Counted from the stretch's first letter, positions 1 through 8,761 are shown. The stretch: DNA of 49,107 nt from Deltaproteobacteria bacterium (GCA_016874975.1 VGSQ01000009.1:1-49107); one strand, 5' to 3'. The notes: a model not told the origin generated them from the sequence alone. Made by a program: numbers and translations.

Positions 1-14
1 AATCCCATAACGCC

Positions 15-45
15 AAAAAGGCCGGGAACATATGTTTCCGGCCTT
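15..45 (-). terminator. Rho-independent terminator for the nuclease gene
   Basis: A near-perfect palindrome occupies 18-45 (arms AAGGCCGG and CCGGCCTT around an AT-rich centre). Read on the minus strand it is followed directly by TTTTT (complement of 15-19). It lies about 90 bases past the stop of the minus-strand gene at 133-1161, so it most likely ends that transcript. Confidence 0.7.
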
Positions 46-132
46 AGAGCGGAGCCAGAATTTCGTAGCGAAATACGGGTTCGCTGCAAGGCATTGTTCT
101 GCCATAGGCCAAATGTTATCAGACCCGTCTAG

Positions 133-1161
133 TTATGTGTTGATCTTAAGAATTGCTTTTATCTCTGGAATAATTGCGTCATTTATTTTAAAAAATTTTC
201 CACCTCTAACCTTATCGTCACCATCATTTGTTGCCAATCCCCAATATGTCAAGTAAAAGCAAAATCCCGCAACGCCTTTTTGTTTAAAATGCCAAAGGTC
301 TTTAAATTCTGGTGACGACATCCGTTTTCTTTCAATAAATTGCAACCACAGTTCTCTCTTTTCTATTATATTTCTCTCTATGCTTTTTTTCTCAGCCTTA
401 CCTGGATATTGAAAAAGCTTTTTTCGTAAGTTTTGGAATTTTGTCGAATTGGGGTCTTCAATGTGTTCTATAATTGTTGGCCCAATCTCTTCACCTATTT
501 TTATTTTTTCCATAATCTTATCTAAAACATCCTGATCTAAGTTATCATCGGGGTAGCTCTCACTAAAATTTTCTTGGAGAAGTGTCCTAAACTCATCGCT
601 ATATAGAGTGTTTTTCAGCACATTCGTTACTCTGGTTTCTTTTAGTTTTTGTTCTGCGAACCTTCTCAGAACACCGGATTGTATGGCCTCAGGGGTTAAT
701 AACTGCAAATAAGCTATGAATTGACTTAATGTCTGCTCTTCATGCACGGAATCAGATAGTGTGACTTGGAATACTTCTCTTTCCTCCTCAGGAATACTCT
801 CGTCAATCATCAATACAGCTATACTATCGCCGTTAGTGGCTATCACCCAAGGTACTTTTTCTTGAACTGCCTTTTTCATCCCATCTTTTTTTGCTACATC
901 GATATTCTCATTGATTCGTTTTGCTTCAAGGAAAAGGCAAGGCTTCCTTTCAAATTTCAAAGCGTAATCAACAGGCTTATTTTCTCCTTCTAAAAAGACA
1001 GGGAACTCTGGTTCAACACTATCAACATCTGCAAAGTCCCATCCGATCACCTTAAAAAGCGGCTCAATAAATCCATTCTTTGTGGATGCTTCATTAAGAT
1101 TTCTTTTCCTATAGTCCTCTATTTTCTTTGATAGGGCTTTTATATCATTTTTTTCTGACAT
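133..1161 (-). CDS. Stand-alone HsdR-N-like restriction endonuclease domain protein
   Basis: 342-residue protein resembling the N-terminal nuclease domain of type I restriction R subunits. Residues about 1-150 carry a PD-(D/E)xK-type active site: D65 in PVDYAL, then E79-A80-K81 in FLEAKR, preceded by the pattern KNGFIEPLFKVIGWD typical of this family. No helicase or ATPase domain follows; the C-terminal half (about 160-342) is charged and helical and I do not recognise it. The gene is clearly AT-richer than tyrS or argH, suggesting transfer. A terminator lies downstream and the HigBA-like pair is divergent. No HsdM or HsdS gene is in view, so it may be a solitary defence nuclease or an orphan. 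Family call fairly sure; biological role not. Confidence 0.7.
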   Translation of the reverse strand: MSEKNDIKALSKKIEDYRKRNLNEASTKNGFIEPLFKVIGWDFADVDSVEPEFPVFLEGENKPVDYALKFERKPCLFLEAKRINENIDVAKKDGMKKAVQEKVPWVIATNGDSIAVLMIDESIPEEEREVFQVTLSDSVHEEQTLSQFIAYLQLLTPEAIQSGVLRRFAEQKLKETRVTNVLKNTLYSDEFRTLLQENFSESYPDDNLDQDVLDKIMEKIKIGEEIGPTIIEHIEDPNSTKFQNLRKKLFQYPGKAEKKSIERNIIEKRELWLQFIERKRMSSPEFKDLWHFKQKGVAGFCFYLTYWGLATNDGDDKVRGGKFFKINDAIIPEIKAILKINT

Positions 1162-1291
1162 GAAAGTCTCCTCTTAAAGAATTCAGACATAGACTAATAG
1201 TCAAATTTGTGGCACTCTCATATGAAGCTCTTATCGTTCAAATAGCATAGTTTCTCACCTTTGGGAAACCAATTCTTAATGATTTTCCCCT

Positions 1292-1390
1292 CGTTCCCAA
1301 GCTCCTGCCTGAAAACCAGCAACCCCTTTCCGCGAGCAGGGAGGGTGGTGATCGGAGGGCAGGGAGGTCACCTCCCCCATCCCCCAATCA
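1292..1390. repeat. Degenerate interspersed repeats in the divergent gap
   Basis: The gap 1162-1443 contains a half copy of the 'GTTCCCAAGCTCCTGC' palindrome family (1292-1315) and a G-rich/C-rich inverted pair (GGGAGGT...ACCTCCC, near 1362-1377), both matching repeats found in other gaps of the window. Confidence 0.5.
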
Positions 1391-1410
1391 TATCTGTGGA
1401 TAAAAAATGG

Positions 1411-1438
1411 TTGACAATAGTAACATAAAGGTTACCAT
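1411..1438 (+). promoter_or_regulatory. Promoter and operator of the toxin-antitoxin pair
   Basis: TTGACA at 1411-1416 and TACCAT at 1433-1438 (16-bp spacing) form a plausible sigma-70 promoter. A perfect inverted repeat GTAAC-N6-GTTAC (1420-1435) lies in the spacer and runs into the -10, as expected for an autoregulatory antitoxin operator. The predicted start point is close to the toxin ATG at 1444, so the transcript may be leaderless; no Shine-Dalgarno sequence is visible before that ATG. Confidence 0.5.
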
Positions 1439-1443
1439 AAAAT

Positions 1444-1767
1444 ATGACGATAACCGTTCGGGAATATTTGGACCCGGGGGGTAAGTCCCCTTTCGCCAGC
1501 TGGTTTGAAGGTTTGCCTTCACTGGCTGCGGCTAAGATGGCCGCGGCTCTTTACCGATTGGAGCAAGGCAATTTTTCCAATGTCAAAGGCGTGGGCGGTG
1601 GTGTCTACGAGTGTAAGATTGATTTTGGTCCCGGTTACCGGGTTTATTTCGGCAAGGATGGGGATGGCCTGATTATTTTACTGGGCGGCGGGTCCAAGAA
1701 GCGCCAGGCCGCCGATATTGCCGCGGCCTTATCCTGCTGGCAGGATTATAAGCGGCGGAAATCATAG
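1444..1767 (+). CDS. RelE/HigB-type toxin (Gp49-like)
   Basis: 107 residues, the usual length for HigB/Gp49-like addiction-module killers. The family pattern is clear: 'SPFASWFEGL' near the N terminus, 'RLEQGNF' in the middle, 'GGGVYECKIDFGPGYRVYF' in the core beta-sheet, and 'LILLGGGSKKRQ' near the end, where basic residues usually contact ribosome-bound mRNA. Predicted to be a ribosome-dependent mRNA interferase in the cytoplasm. Eleven bases separate it from the downstream antitoxin gene, giving the toxin-first order typical of higBA. The start was chosen by family alignment; it has no visible ribosome binding site. Confidence 0.85.
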   Translation: MTITVREYLDPGGKSPFASWFEGLPSLAAAKMAAALYRLEQGNFSNVKGVGGGVYECKIDFGPGYRVYFGKDGDGLIILLGGGSKKRQAADIAAALSCWQDYKRRKS

Positions 1768-1778
1768 GAGGTGAAGCC

Positions 1779-2093
1779 ATGGCCCTGACCAAGGAATTTC
1801 GGGCCACCCTGATGGAACGGGCCCGGCGGGACGCGGCGTTTCGCCAGGCCATGCTCAAGGAAGGCATCGACGCCATGTTGAGCGGCGACGTGGAAACCGG
1901 CAAGGCCATTTTGCGCGACTATATCAATGCGGCGGTGGGATTTGGAGATCTGGCCCAGGCGACTCAAATACCGGCCAAAAGTCTCCTGCGCATGTTCAGC
2001 CCCAAGGGCAATCCCCGGGCTGATAATCTGTTTCAGATCATCAAACACCTGCAGGCCCGGGAAGGCATCCATCTGGAAGTGGCTCCGGCCTGA
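1779..2093 (+). CDS. HigA-type helix-turn-helix antitoxin
   Basis: 104 residues. An N-terminal helical stretch precedes a helix-turn-helix region near residues 50-90 ('GDLAQATQIPAKSLLRMFSPKGNPRADNLFQII'-type, only partly quoted: AKSLLRMFSPKGNPRADN), characteristic of putative addiction-module antidotes partnered with Gp49-like toxins. A strong ribosome binding site (AGGAGGTGA) precedes the ATG. This favours antitoxin synthesis over the poorly initiated toxin upstream. Likely neutralises the toxin and represses the shared promoter through the GTAAC-N6-GTTAC site. The gene ends 43 bases before the convergent Tim44-like gene. Confidence 0.85.
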   Translation: MALTKEFRATLMERARRDAAFRQAMLKEGIDAMLSGDVETGKAILRDYINAAVGFGDLAQATQIPAKSLLRMFSPKGNPRADNLFQIIKHLQAREGIHLEVAPA

Positions 2094-2136
2094 AGAGGAA
2101 GATTTTTCGGTACCTTCGCCAGGATAGCTCAGGCCA

Positions 2137-3183
2137 TCACTGGCACCCGCAAGATTCAGCCTGCGCCGCCCCGTCATGCCCCCCCGCCTTCACCCCCCCG
2201 CCGCCTAGATGCAGGGGGTCGGCGGTCTTCTCCGCCAGGTCGTCGATGCTCTTCACCCGCCACTCCTGACTCCCCCCGTTCCTCTCAAAGGTCCACTCCT
2301 CCTCCAGTGGGGCGGGCGTGGTGAGGCTGCCGGCCAGGACCTGGTGGCGGGAGCGGTGCATGATGTAGTCCGTGACCTCGCCCACGAGCCTCAGGGTGAG
2401 GAATTCCCCGGTGCCGTTCCGGCCGGCCCGGGTCACCTCCATGGTGTGCAGGCGCAGCTCCTCCAGGCGGCTGACCTCCTCCCGCAGGTGCAGCACTTTC
2501 TGGCCCAGGCGCAGATAGTCCAGAATGGTGGGGGCCAGCAGACCGGTGAGGGCGTCCAGTTCCTCGCGGTTCCAGGCATTGTGGAGGGTGGCGATGACCC
2601 GGCAGGCGTAGTCCCCAAAGGACGGCAGGTCAAAATCCGGGTTTTTCCGGGAAATCTCCTGGAGGCCCGGCATGGCCTGGGGATGCACCGTCAGAGTCAC
2701 CGGACCGGGGCACACCGGTTTCATGAAAAGCTTTCTGCGTCGGACCAGGTCTTCTTCACCGGGCCTGGTCCGCCGGTAAAGGCGGAAACCGAGGTAGCCC
2801 AGGGCAAAGAGGACCGCCAGGTCCAACAGCCCGAAGGGGAAGGCCTCTTCCCAGAGCGCGGCGGGGGTGGGATAGCCGAAGATGCGGGACCACAGCAGGG
2901 TGGCCAGAACCCCTCCCGCCAGGAAGCCCATCAGCCGATGCGTGGACAAGGGAGAGGCAAGGGACTGGTGGAAGGGGGTGCTCCGGTTGCGGGGAGGTTG
3001 CAGGCGCGGCTCCACCGCGGCCGCCGGGACCGCAGGGGGGAGGCCGGCACGGACCAGGGCCCCCTGGCCGCGGGGGTGATGCGGCCCCGCCGCCGCCGGG
3101 GCGGAGGCCCAGACCAGTCCGGCCAGGCCGCAGAGGACGGCCGCCAGACCTATCCGCAAAAAGGCGGACCGGCAGGTGCGCAT
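2137..3183 (-). CDS. Tim44-like domain membrane protein
   Basis: 348 residues. The N terminus is a signal peptide or signal anchor (about residues 8-33, ending ASAPAAAG), then a proline-rich linker. Two hydrophobic segments follow (about 85-105, LMGFLAGGVLATLLW; about 118-138, LLDLAVLFALGYLGF). The C-terminal 190 residues are a Tim44-like domain, marked by FDLPSFGDYACRVIATLHNAW, shown here only as FGDYACRVIATLHNAW, and by the conserved W in EEWTFER. Bacterial members sit in the inner membrane; their role is unclear. The domain superfamily suggests membrane-associated binding rather than catalysis. Convergent with the antitoxin gene and upstream of nothing obvious. Confidence 0.75.
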   Translation of the reverse strand: MRTCRSAFLRIGLAAVLCGLAGLVWASAPAAAGPHHPRGQGALVRAGLPPAVPAAAVEPRLQPPRNRSTPFHQSLASPLSTHRLMGFLAGGVLATLLWSRIFGYPTPAALWEEAFPFGLLDLAVLFALGYLGFRLYRRTRPGEEDLVRRRKLFMKPVCPGPVTLTVHPQAMPGLQEISRKNPDFDLPSFGDYACRVIATLHNAWNREELDALTGLLAPTILDYLRLGQKVLHLREEVSRLEELRLHTMEVTRAGRNGTGEFLTLRLVGEVTDYIMHRSRHQVLAGSLTTPAPLEEEWTFERNGGSQEWRVKSIDDLAEKTADPLHLGGGGVKAGGHDGAAQAESCGCQ

Positions 3184-3246
3184 CGCCCGGAAACGCTCCG
3201 TCAGTAATTAATCGACCCCGCGGGGAGAGGCGTGCCACGGTTCACC

Positions 3247-4476
3247 CTAATTATCGGCTGTTATGGTGATGCGCTTGAACCTTCTTTTGCCCACCTGCAC
3301 CAGATAGGTGCGATTGCCGGGCAGTTCCAGTTCCAGGTCCGTCACCTTGTGGCCGTCCACCTGCACCCCGCCCTGGGTGATGAGGCGCCGGGCCTCCGAG
3401 GTGCTGGGCGCCAATCGGGCCGCCACCAAGAGGCGCGGCGGGGCCAGACCGGACGCGCCCGACGCCGCGGCCACGGTCACCTCCTCGATGTCGTCGGGCA
3501 GCCCCCCTTCCCGGAAGATGCGGGCGAACTCCGCGGCCGCCTCCCGGGCCGCCCCGGCCCCATGGTAGCGGGCCACCAGCTCCACGGCCAGGGCCTCCTT
3601 GGCGTCCCGGGGATGCCGGGCGCCGGACTCCAGGTCCTGCCGGAGCTGGGCCAGCGCCGTCGGCGTGATGTCGCTCAACAATTCATAGTAGCGCAGCATC
3701 AGGACGTCGGAGATGGACATGAGCTTCCCGAACATGGCCTGGGGCGGCTCGTCGATGCCCACGTAGTTGCCCAGGGACTTGCTCATCTTCTGGACGCCGT
3801 CCAGGCCCTCCAGCAGCGGCAACGTGATGACCACCTGGGGCGCCTGGCCGTACTCCCGCTGGATGTCCCGGCCCACCAGCAGGTTGAACTTCTGGTCCGT
3901 GCCCCCCAACTCCACGTCGGCCTGGAGCGCCACCGAATCGTAGGCCTGGATCAGGGGGTAGAGGAACTCGTGGATGCTGATGGGCGTCTGGGAGACATAG
4001 CGCTTGTGGAAATCGTCCCGCTCCAGCATCCGGGCCACGGTGTGCCGCGCCGCCAGGCGGATCAGGTCCTGGGCGCGCATGGGCTTCATCCAGCGGCTGT
4101 TGAAGTCGACCACGGTCTTTTCCGGGTCCAGCACCTTGAAGATCTGCCGCTCGTAGGTGACGGCGTTGGCCTTCACCTCCTCTTCGGTGAGGGGCGGCCG
4201 GGTCTCGCTCTTGCCCGAAGGGTCGCCGATCAGCCCCGTAAAGTCGCCGATGAGAAAGATGACCTGATGCCCCAAATCCTGAAAAGTTTTCAGCTTGTGG
4301 AGGAGCACCGTGTGCCCCAGGTGCAGGTCCGGCGCGGTGGGGTCGAACCCGGCCTTGACCCGCAGGGGCGCGCCGCCGGCCAGAGACTTGGCCAATTTTT
4401 CGGTAAGCTCTTCTTCCCGGATGATTTCCTGAACGCCCTTCTTGATGCGGGCCAACTGATCGCTCACAGATTGCAC
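3247..4476 (-). CDS. tyrS: Tyrosyl-tRNA synthetase
   Basis: 409 residues, the usual length of the bacterial TyrRS subtype with a C-terminal S4 domain. Class I signatures are intact: HLGH at 52-55 within [11 protein letters not shown], and KMSKS at about 230-234. The block [17 protein letters not shown] is typical of TyrRS. The final 65 residues ([20 protein letters not shown]) form the S4 RNA-binding domain. It charges tRNA-Tyr in the cytoplasm. The next gene downstream (same strand) is the Tim44-like protein, 63 bases away. Confidence 0.97.
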   Translation of the reverse strand: MQSVSDQLARIKKGVQEIIREEELTEKLAKSLAGGAPLRVKAGFDPTAPDLHLGHTVLLHKLKTFQDLGHQVIFLIGDFTGLIGDPSGKSETRPPLTEEEVKANAVTYERQIFKVLDPEKTVVDFNSRWMKPMRAQDLIRLAARHTVARMLERDDFHKRYVSQTPISIHEFLYPLIQAYDSVALQADVELGGTDQKFNLLVGRDIQREYGQAPQVVITLPLLEGLDGVQKMSKSLGNYVGIDEPPQAMFGKLMSISDVLMLRYYELLSDITPTALAQLRQDLESGARHPRDAKEALAVELVARYHGAGAAREAAAEFARIFREGGLPDDIEEVTVAAASGASGLAPPRLLVAARLAPSTSEARRLITQGGVQVDGHKVTDLELELPGNRTYLVQVGKRRFKRITITADN

Positions 4477-4755
4477 TGCCGATGATCTCCCATCTTTTGT
4501 AAAGGTGCCGCTATTTCCCGGCGTGCGAAATTCTCAAGGACCGGCCATCCTGTCCTGAAGCGGACCGGCCCCCTCCGGGGACGCGGATTTTTCCTCGCGC
4601 CGGCATGACCGCAGAGCAAGATATAACACAAAGATTCCCAAAGACCAAAGACCTGCCGGGCGGCGTCCCCCGCCGGGAGCAGGGGGCATCCGGCAGCGAC
4701 CTTTTGGGTAGGGATGGATGCGTTTCGCTTTCACGCTATGGTCCCAACTAGTTCT
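4477..4755. other. Gap upstream of tyrS without a supported gene
   Basis: About 280 bases. A 74-codon frame on the minus strand (4534-4758) has a proline/glycine/arginine-rich, compositionally random translation and no homolog I recognise, so I do not call it. The tyrS promoter should lie here but I cannot pick a convincing one. Confidence 0.4.
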
Positions 4756-4885
4756 CATCCGGAAAGGTTTTTGCCTTTAAAAGTCCCCCTTTTTTAAAGG
4801 GGAATTTAAAGGGATTATAGAGGCTTACATAATCCCCCCAGCCACCCTTTAGAAAAGGGGGGAGTTTTTAAGGAGTTTCCGGATG
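4756..4885. mobile_element. MITE-like 130-bp element
   Basis: Perfect 10-bp terminal inverted repeats: CATCCGGAAA at 4756-4765 and TTTCCGGATG at 4876-4885. The interior is itself an extended imperfect inverted repeat (AAAAGTCCCCCTTTTTTAAA near 4780 against CCCTTTAGAAAAGGGGGGA near 4846). No ORF inside. It sits 8 bases from the stop codon of the restriction gene, exactly between tyrS and the restriction-modification pair. No certain target-site duplication is visible. Could alternatively act as a transcription terminator for the restriction operon. Confidence 0.6.
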
Positions 4886-4893
4886 GACACTAA

Positions 4894-5844
4894 CTACTTA
4901 TCGCTATGAGGGTCAAGAAATCGCGGTCCGTTAAAATGAATAAGATGTGACGGCGCATCTGCAACCCAAACTTCGGTTTCCCAAGCTATGTCCCGGAAAT
5001 AACGGGTCATAACTGAGCGCGAAGGAAAAGCCGTAACATATATCAAGCCCGCCGTTGCGCCAGTAAATAACCGAGCAAGTTCTATTTGGCGCTTTCCGTC
5101 AATAATGCCACTATGGGTTACAGATTCAATTAATAAAAGCCAATTTTTTTCAGGGTAATAGAAAACAACATCCGGCATTTTACCATGTTCATCGACCGTC
5201 ACGCCCAGCGTTGTCAGCAGTTCTTTATCAAAATAGCCCCATTTTTTGCCGGTATCGCCCACATAAACCAAATTGGCGCCTGGTACAAAGCGTGCAGCAA
5301 AAACCTCCACAATCGCCTTTATAAGCTCACTGTGTTGTCCGGGACTTATATTGATTATTTTACCAGGTGCGATTTTCACTGGTACAAGCTTTTGCATACG
5401 CTCTTTTGCGTAGCGCTCTGCAAGAGTCTTCCTTATAGAAAGATACTGTTTTAAATAGGTCTCCCATTTTTTCGTTTCATAGGTTTTCAGAAGTGTGAGT
5501 GTTTCAGGTAATATCTGGTAAACGGTATCAGGGCTGTTGGGTGGTCTTTCAGGCTTGTCGGGATTACAAATGGCTATGGCAGCTTCTACAAAAGGTTGTA
5601 CAGAATGTTTTCTTATGGTTTCACGTGTGTTTGGGGCGTATTTCTTGCCATAATGATTCCGGATGAAATCCATCATGGGCGTGATCCCGATAAGCGGATT
5701 TTCAGCCTGAGCCCACTTCTTTTCAGAAGTCAGATTTAATAGCGCCAATAGGCAAAGGGCTGAACGCTCGTTCCTTTGTGGCCTTGGAAGCCCGAGAGCT
5801 TCAAGGATTTTAAGAGCGTTTTTTATATGTTCGTTTCCTTCCAT
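4894..5844 (-). CDS. BsuBI/PstI-type type II restriction endonuclease
   Basis: 316 residues, the typical length of the BsuBI/PstI family, whose known members cut CTGCAG. The C-terminal nuclease half shows the family signature: LVYVGDTGKKWGYFD, then LGVTVDEHGKMPDVVFYYP, then NWLLLIESVTHSGIIDGKR (only sub-20 segments quoted), with the PD at about residue 222 and the E of IES acting in the PD-(D/E)xK-like site. The N-terminal part is helical. Its ATG lies inside the last codons of the methyltransferase gene (22-bp overlap), implying one operon with methylation translated first. Base composition is poorer in GC than neighbours, as usual for a mobile restriction-modification unit. Specificity CTGCAG is inference from family. 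Confidence 0.9.
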   Translation of the reverse strand: MEGNEHIKNALKILEALGLPRPQRNERSALCLLALLNLTSEKKWAQAENPLIGITPMMDFIRNHYGKKYAPNTRETIRKHSVQPFVEAAIAICNPDKPERPPNSPDTVYQILPETLTLLKTYETKKWETYLKQYLSIRKTLAERYAKERMQKLVPVKIAPGKIINISPGQHSELIKAIVEVFAARFVPGANLVYVGDTGKKWGYFDKELLTTLGVTVDEHGKMPDVVFYYPEKNWLLLIESVTHSGIIDGKRQIELARLFTGATAGLIYVTAFPSRSVMTRYFRDIAWETEVWVADAPSHLIHFNGPRFLDPHSDK

Positions 5845-7316
5845 GCGAGGCTTTCGATTTTCTTGTCAATTTCCTGTTGGTTCAGTTCTCCTTGACCTTT
5901 TGCCCAAACGCCAAGGCGAGTTAAAATCTCACGGCTTGGATATTTAAGCAAACGCAAGTCGGTTGCGTTTACCTGCGTATGACCACTAAAAAGGCGGAAT
6001 TGCTCATCAACCGCCGTGGAATTAAGGAACAACGTCAGGCCGCGGGCAAGATTTTCAGGAATCCCCTGTTTCCCGGAATGGAAGACATTGAGGTGATTTT
6101 CAAAGCCAAGCATAGAGCTACCATTAAAGGCGTCTGGAAAAACGACACTCGCCACAACACGACGCTTTTCTTCCTTAGATGAAAACCTCCTTACCACAAC
6201 ATAATATCCGTTCGGATAAAGCCATTTTTCAGTTTCAGCATTCTTCAGAATTGCGTTCGGTTTTTTCGCACCCGGCTTAGGCCAGTCAATAGCCTGCCCT
6301 GAAAAATGGGCGGGATAAAGAAGGGGCACAGTGCCCCTCTCCGGCATTTGTCGGAGATGAAACTTTAACCTAAAATCAACAACCGGCCCTGTTGAGACTT
6401 CAAGGCCAATTTCGGCAAGCGAAAAACGGATAGCCGGTGAAGTCTCAAGATGATTGCGTTCAGGGGAAGTGGGAACGTGAATGAAGCTCTCGGGATCATC
6501 GGGAAAAACGATCCTGTCAAAAGGGTAAACATTGGTTTCCATGTCAGTAAAACTATCGTCTGTTGATGTGGAGACGGTAACACTTCCCTGGGGTGCGTCC
6601 CGTTCAAGAAAAATAATGATATTTTCCTGTAATACATCATCATCTCTGAAGGCACGGTTACGGGCGGCGAATAAGTGAATGTACTTAATTGCCGTTTCAG
6701 CAAGGATAAGCTCGCGAAATGGCCGATAGTAAGGGCCATTGCAAAAACTGCGCGGGATAATCGCAACAATTTGGCCGCCCGGGTGCATGAGTCTTATTGT
6801 GAGAGCAACAAAGGCGGAATATAAGTTGACGGTTTCAATACCGACCCGGCGAAGCAAAAACCGATGACGGGACGCACTATGAATTTTTCTATAAGGAGGA
6901 TTCAGAATTGCATGAGTAAAACGCAATTCCCCTTGAAAAATAAGATTTACCGCCTCTTCAATAAAATCCCCCCGCCGTATGGAAATATCTATGTCAAAAC
7001 AGCCCTGATATTTTGCTAGTGTTTCGGCTAATAACTCCCGTAACTTAGGGTCAATCTCATAGGCCACGACTTGAACATGTTGAAAAGCGAACCCCTCTGC
7101 GAAGCGGTCTAAAGCAGCCCCTGACAGCGCACCCATGCCCGCGCCGGCATCTAAGAGAAAAACTGTTTTTAGGGTTGAAGGCGAGAACAGGGAGGCCATA
7201 AAGCGGGCAACCGTTGCGGGGGTCATAAACTGCCCCAGCTCGGATTTTCTTTTCTGGCTTATCTGCTGTCCCACTTTTTTGCGGACAGTTTCAGCTTGTT
7301 CAAGCAAGTGGGGCAT
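5823..7316 (-). CDS. N6-adenine DNA methyltransferase of the BsuBI/PstI-type system
   Basis: 497 residues. SAM-binding motif I is DAGAGMGALSGA (about 56-67), the catalytic motif IV is NPPY (139-142), and motif X-like GQFMTP lies at 28-33, an arrangement seen in gamma-type amino methyltransferases. The C-terminal half would be the target-recognition domain. It should protect host DNA from the overlapping downstream endonuclease by methylating adenine in the same site. First gene of the pair; a perfect inverted repeat precedes it at 7341-7360. All catalytic motifs are intact, so the system may be active. Confidence 0.92.
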   Translation of the reverse strand: MPHLLEQAETVRKKVGQQISQKRKSELGQFMTPATVARFMASLFSPSTLKTVFLLDAGAGMGALSGAALDRFAEGFAFQHVQVVAYEIDPKLRELLAETLAKYQGCFDIDISIRRGDFIEEAVNLIFQGELRFTHAILNPPYRKIHSASRHRFLLRRVGIETVNLYSAFVALTIRLMHPGGQIVAIIPRSFCNGPYYRPFRELILAETAIKYIHLFAARNRAFRDDDVLQENIIIFLERDAPQGSVTVSTSTDDSFTDMETNVYPFDRIVFPDDPESFIHVPTSPERNHLETSPAIRFSLAEIGLEVSTGPVVDFRLKFHLRQMPERGTVPLLYPAHFSGQAIDWPKPGAKKPNAILKNAETEKWLYPNGYYVVVRRFSSKEEKRRVVASVVFPDAFNGSSMLGFENHLNVFHSGKQGIPENLARGLTLFLNSTAVDEQFRLFSGHTQVNATDLRLLKYPSREILTRLGVWAKGQGELNQQEIDKKIESLAWKETNI

Positions 7317-7340
7317 ACTCTTCCTTTATCCTAATAACCA

Positions 7341-7360
7341 TTCAACCGTCTCTGGTTGAA
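7341..7360 (-). promoter_or_regulatory. Inverted repeat upstream of the methyltransferase
   Basis: TTCAACC (7341-7347) and GGTTGAA (7354-7360) form a perfect 7-bp inverted repeat with a 6-base spacer, 25-44 bases before the methyltransferase start. It is well placed for an operator. No separate controller (C) protein gene is present, so the methyltransferase itself or a host factor would have to bind it. The rest of the 7317-7546 gap shows no gene. Confidence 0.4.
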
Positions 7361-7546
7361 GGCATGATATCACAATTTTTGATCGGATAGGTCAGGATTT
7401 AACCTTACATATTTTAAACCTTTGGTTCTGGCTCATATACTCTCCTTAATCAATATGTTGCAAGGACATTCGTTTCCCCCAAGATGCTGAGATTGTTTTA
7501 ATATTCCATGTGCGAGGCGCGGTGTCAGCGGTCCCCTGCTCTGAAC

Positions 7547-8761
7547 TCAGCTATTTTCTTCGGCCAGAACCGCCAGGAGGGAGGCCGAAGCCTTGAGGCC
7601 CACGGGGAGGGCGGCTTCGTCGGGGTTGAACAGGGGGGAGTGGAGGGGCTCGCCTTTGGCCCCGGGGGTGCGCACCCCCAGAAAGAAGTAGAAGGCCGGG
7701 GCCTTGGCGGCGAAGTAGGAAAAATCCTCGCTCCCCATGGCGGGCTGGTGGGCCTGCACGTGACGGGCGCCCAGGACCCGGGTCAGCACCGCCGCGGCCC
7801 GCTCCGCCAGGGCGGGATCGTTTTTGAGGATGGGGTAGATGTCGGTGGTGGCCAGGTCGAGCTCCACCTCCAGGGCCTGGGAGAGGCCCGCCAGGCGGCG
7901 CTTCAGGCTGCGCAGCACCTTCTGGCGCACCCGTTCGTCCAGGAAGCGCAGGCTCCCCTCCAGGACCACCCGGTCGGCCAGGATGTTGAAGCGGGCGCCG
8001 CCCTCGATCTTCCCGAAAGTGAGCACCACGGGATGGCGGGCGTCCACCTCGTGGAGGAGCACCGCCTGGACCTGGGCCAGCACCTGGGCGCTGGCGGCGA
8101 TGGCGTCCACGCCCCGGTGCGGGGTGGCGCCGTGAGCCGCCTTGCCCTGAATGGTGAGCACCAGGTGGTCGGAGCCGGCCATCACCACTTCGGGGCAGTA
8201 GCGCACCTGGCCCACGTCCAGTTGCGGCGCCACGTGCAGGCCGATGACCGCCGCCGCGGGCGGGCCGTTCAGCACCCCCGCGGCCACCATGCCCCGGGCG
8301 CCGCTGGCGTTCCCCCGGGGCGGGCCCTCCTCCGCGGGCTGGCACAGGAAGCGGATCTCCCCGGCCAGGCGCTCTCTCATACCGCTCAACAGCCGTGCGG
8401 CCCCCAGGGCGATGCTCAGGTGCAGGTCGTGGCCGCAGGCGTGCATCACCCCGGGCGCCCGTGAGCGCCAGGCCGACTCCACCCCTTCTTCCAACGGCAG
8501 GGCGTCCATGTCGGCCCGGTAGGCCACCGCCCGCCCCGGCCGGCCCCCTTTGAGCACCCCCATGACCCCGTGCCCCGCGATGCCGGTGGTCACCGTGAGC
8601 CCCAGCCCGGCCAGATAGTCCGCGGCCACCCGGGCGGTGCGCTCCTCTTCATGGGAGAGTTCGGGGTGCCGGTGGAAATCGCGGCGCAGGCGGACCACCT
8701 CCCCGGCCAGGACCGTCGCCTGCCGGTCGATCTCCGCCAGCAACGCCTCAAGGTGCGCCAT
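7547..8761 (-). CDS. M20D-family amidohydrolase (hippurate/N-acyl amino acid hydrolase type)
   Basis: 404 residues, typical for this metallopeptidase subfamily. Ordered motifs: RDFHRHPELSHEE near residue 27, AYRADMDALP (about 80), the metal-binding MHACGHD (about 105-111), CQPAEEGPP with the catalytic glutamate pair (about 139), KAAHGATPHRGVDA in the dimerisation/lid domain (about 208), and GSEDFSYF near the C terminus. It would cleave N-acyl or N-acetyl amino acids in the cytoplasm; the exact substrate cannot be read from sequence. Monocistronic, with a repeat-filled gap separating it from the nucleotidyltransferase gene upstream on the same strand. Confidence 0.88.
   Translation of the reverse strand: MAHLEALLAEIDRQATVLAGEVVRLRRDFHRHPELSHEEERTARVAADYLAGLGLTVTTGIAGHGVMGVLKGGRPGRAVAYRADMDALPLEEGVESAWRSRAPGVMHACGHDLHLSIALGAARLLSGMRERLAGEIRFLCQPAEEGPPRGNASGARGMVAAGVLNGPPAAAVIGLHVAPQLDVGQVRYCPEVVMAGSDHLVLTIQGKAAHGATPHRGVDAIAASAQVLAQVQAVLLHEVDARHPVVLTFGKIEGGARFNILADRVVLEGSLRFLDERVRQKVLRSLKRRLAGLSQALEVELDLATTDIYPILKNDPALAERAAAVLTRVLGARHVQAHQPAMGSEDFSYFAAKAPAFYFFLGVRTPGAKGEPLHSPLFNPDEAALPVGLKASASLLAVLAEENS

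Noticed and set aside
4534-4758. 74-codon minus-strand frame
   Set aside because: Proline/arginine-rich random composition, no ribosome binding site, overlaps the MITE-like element end.
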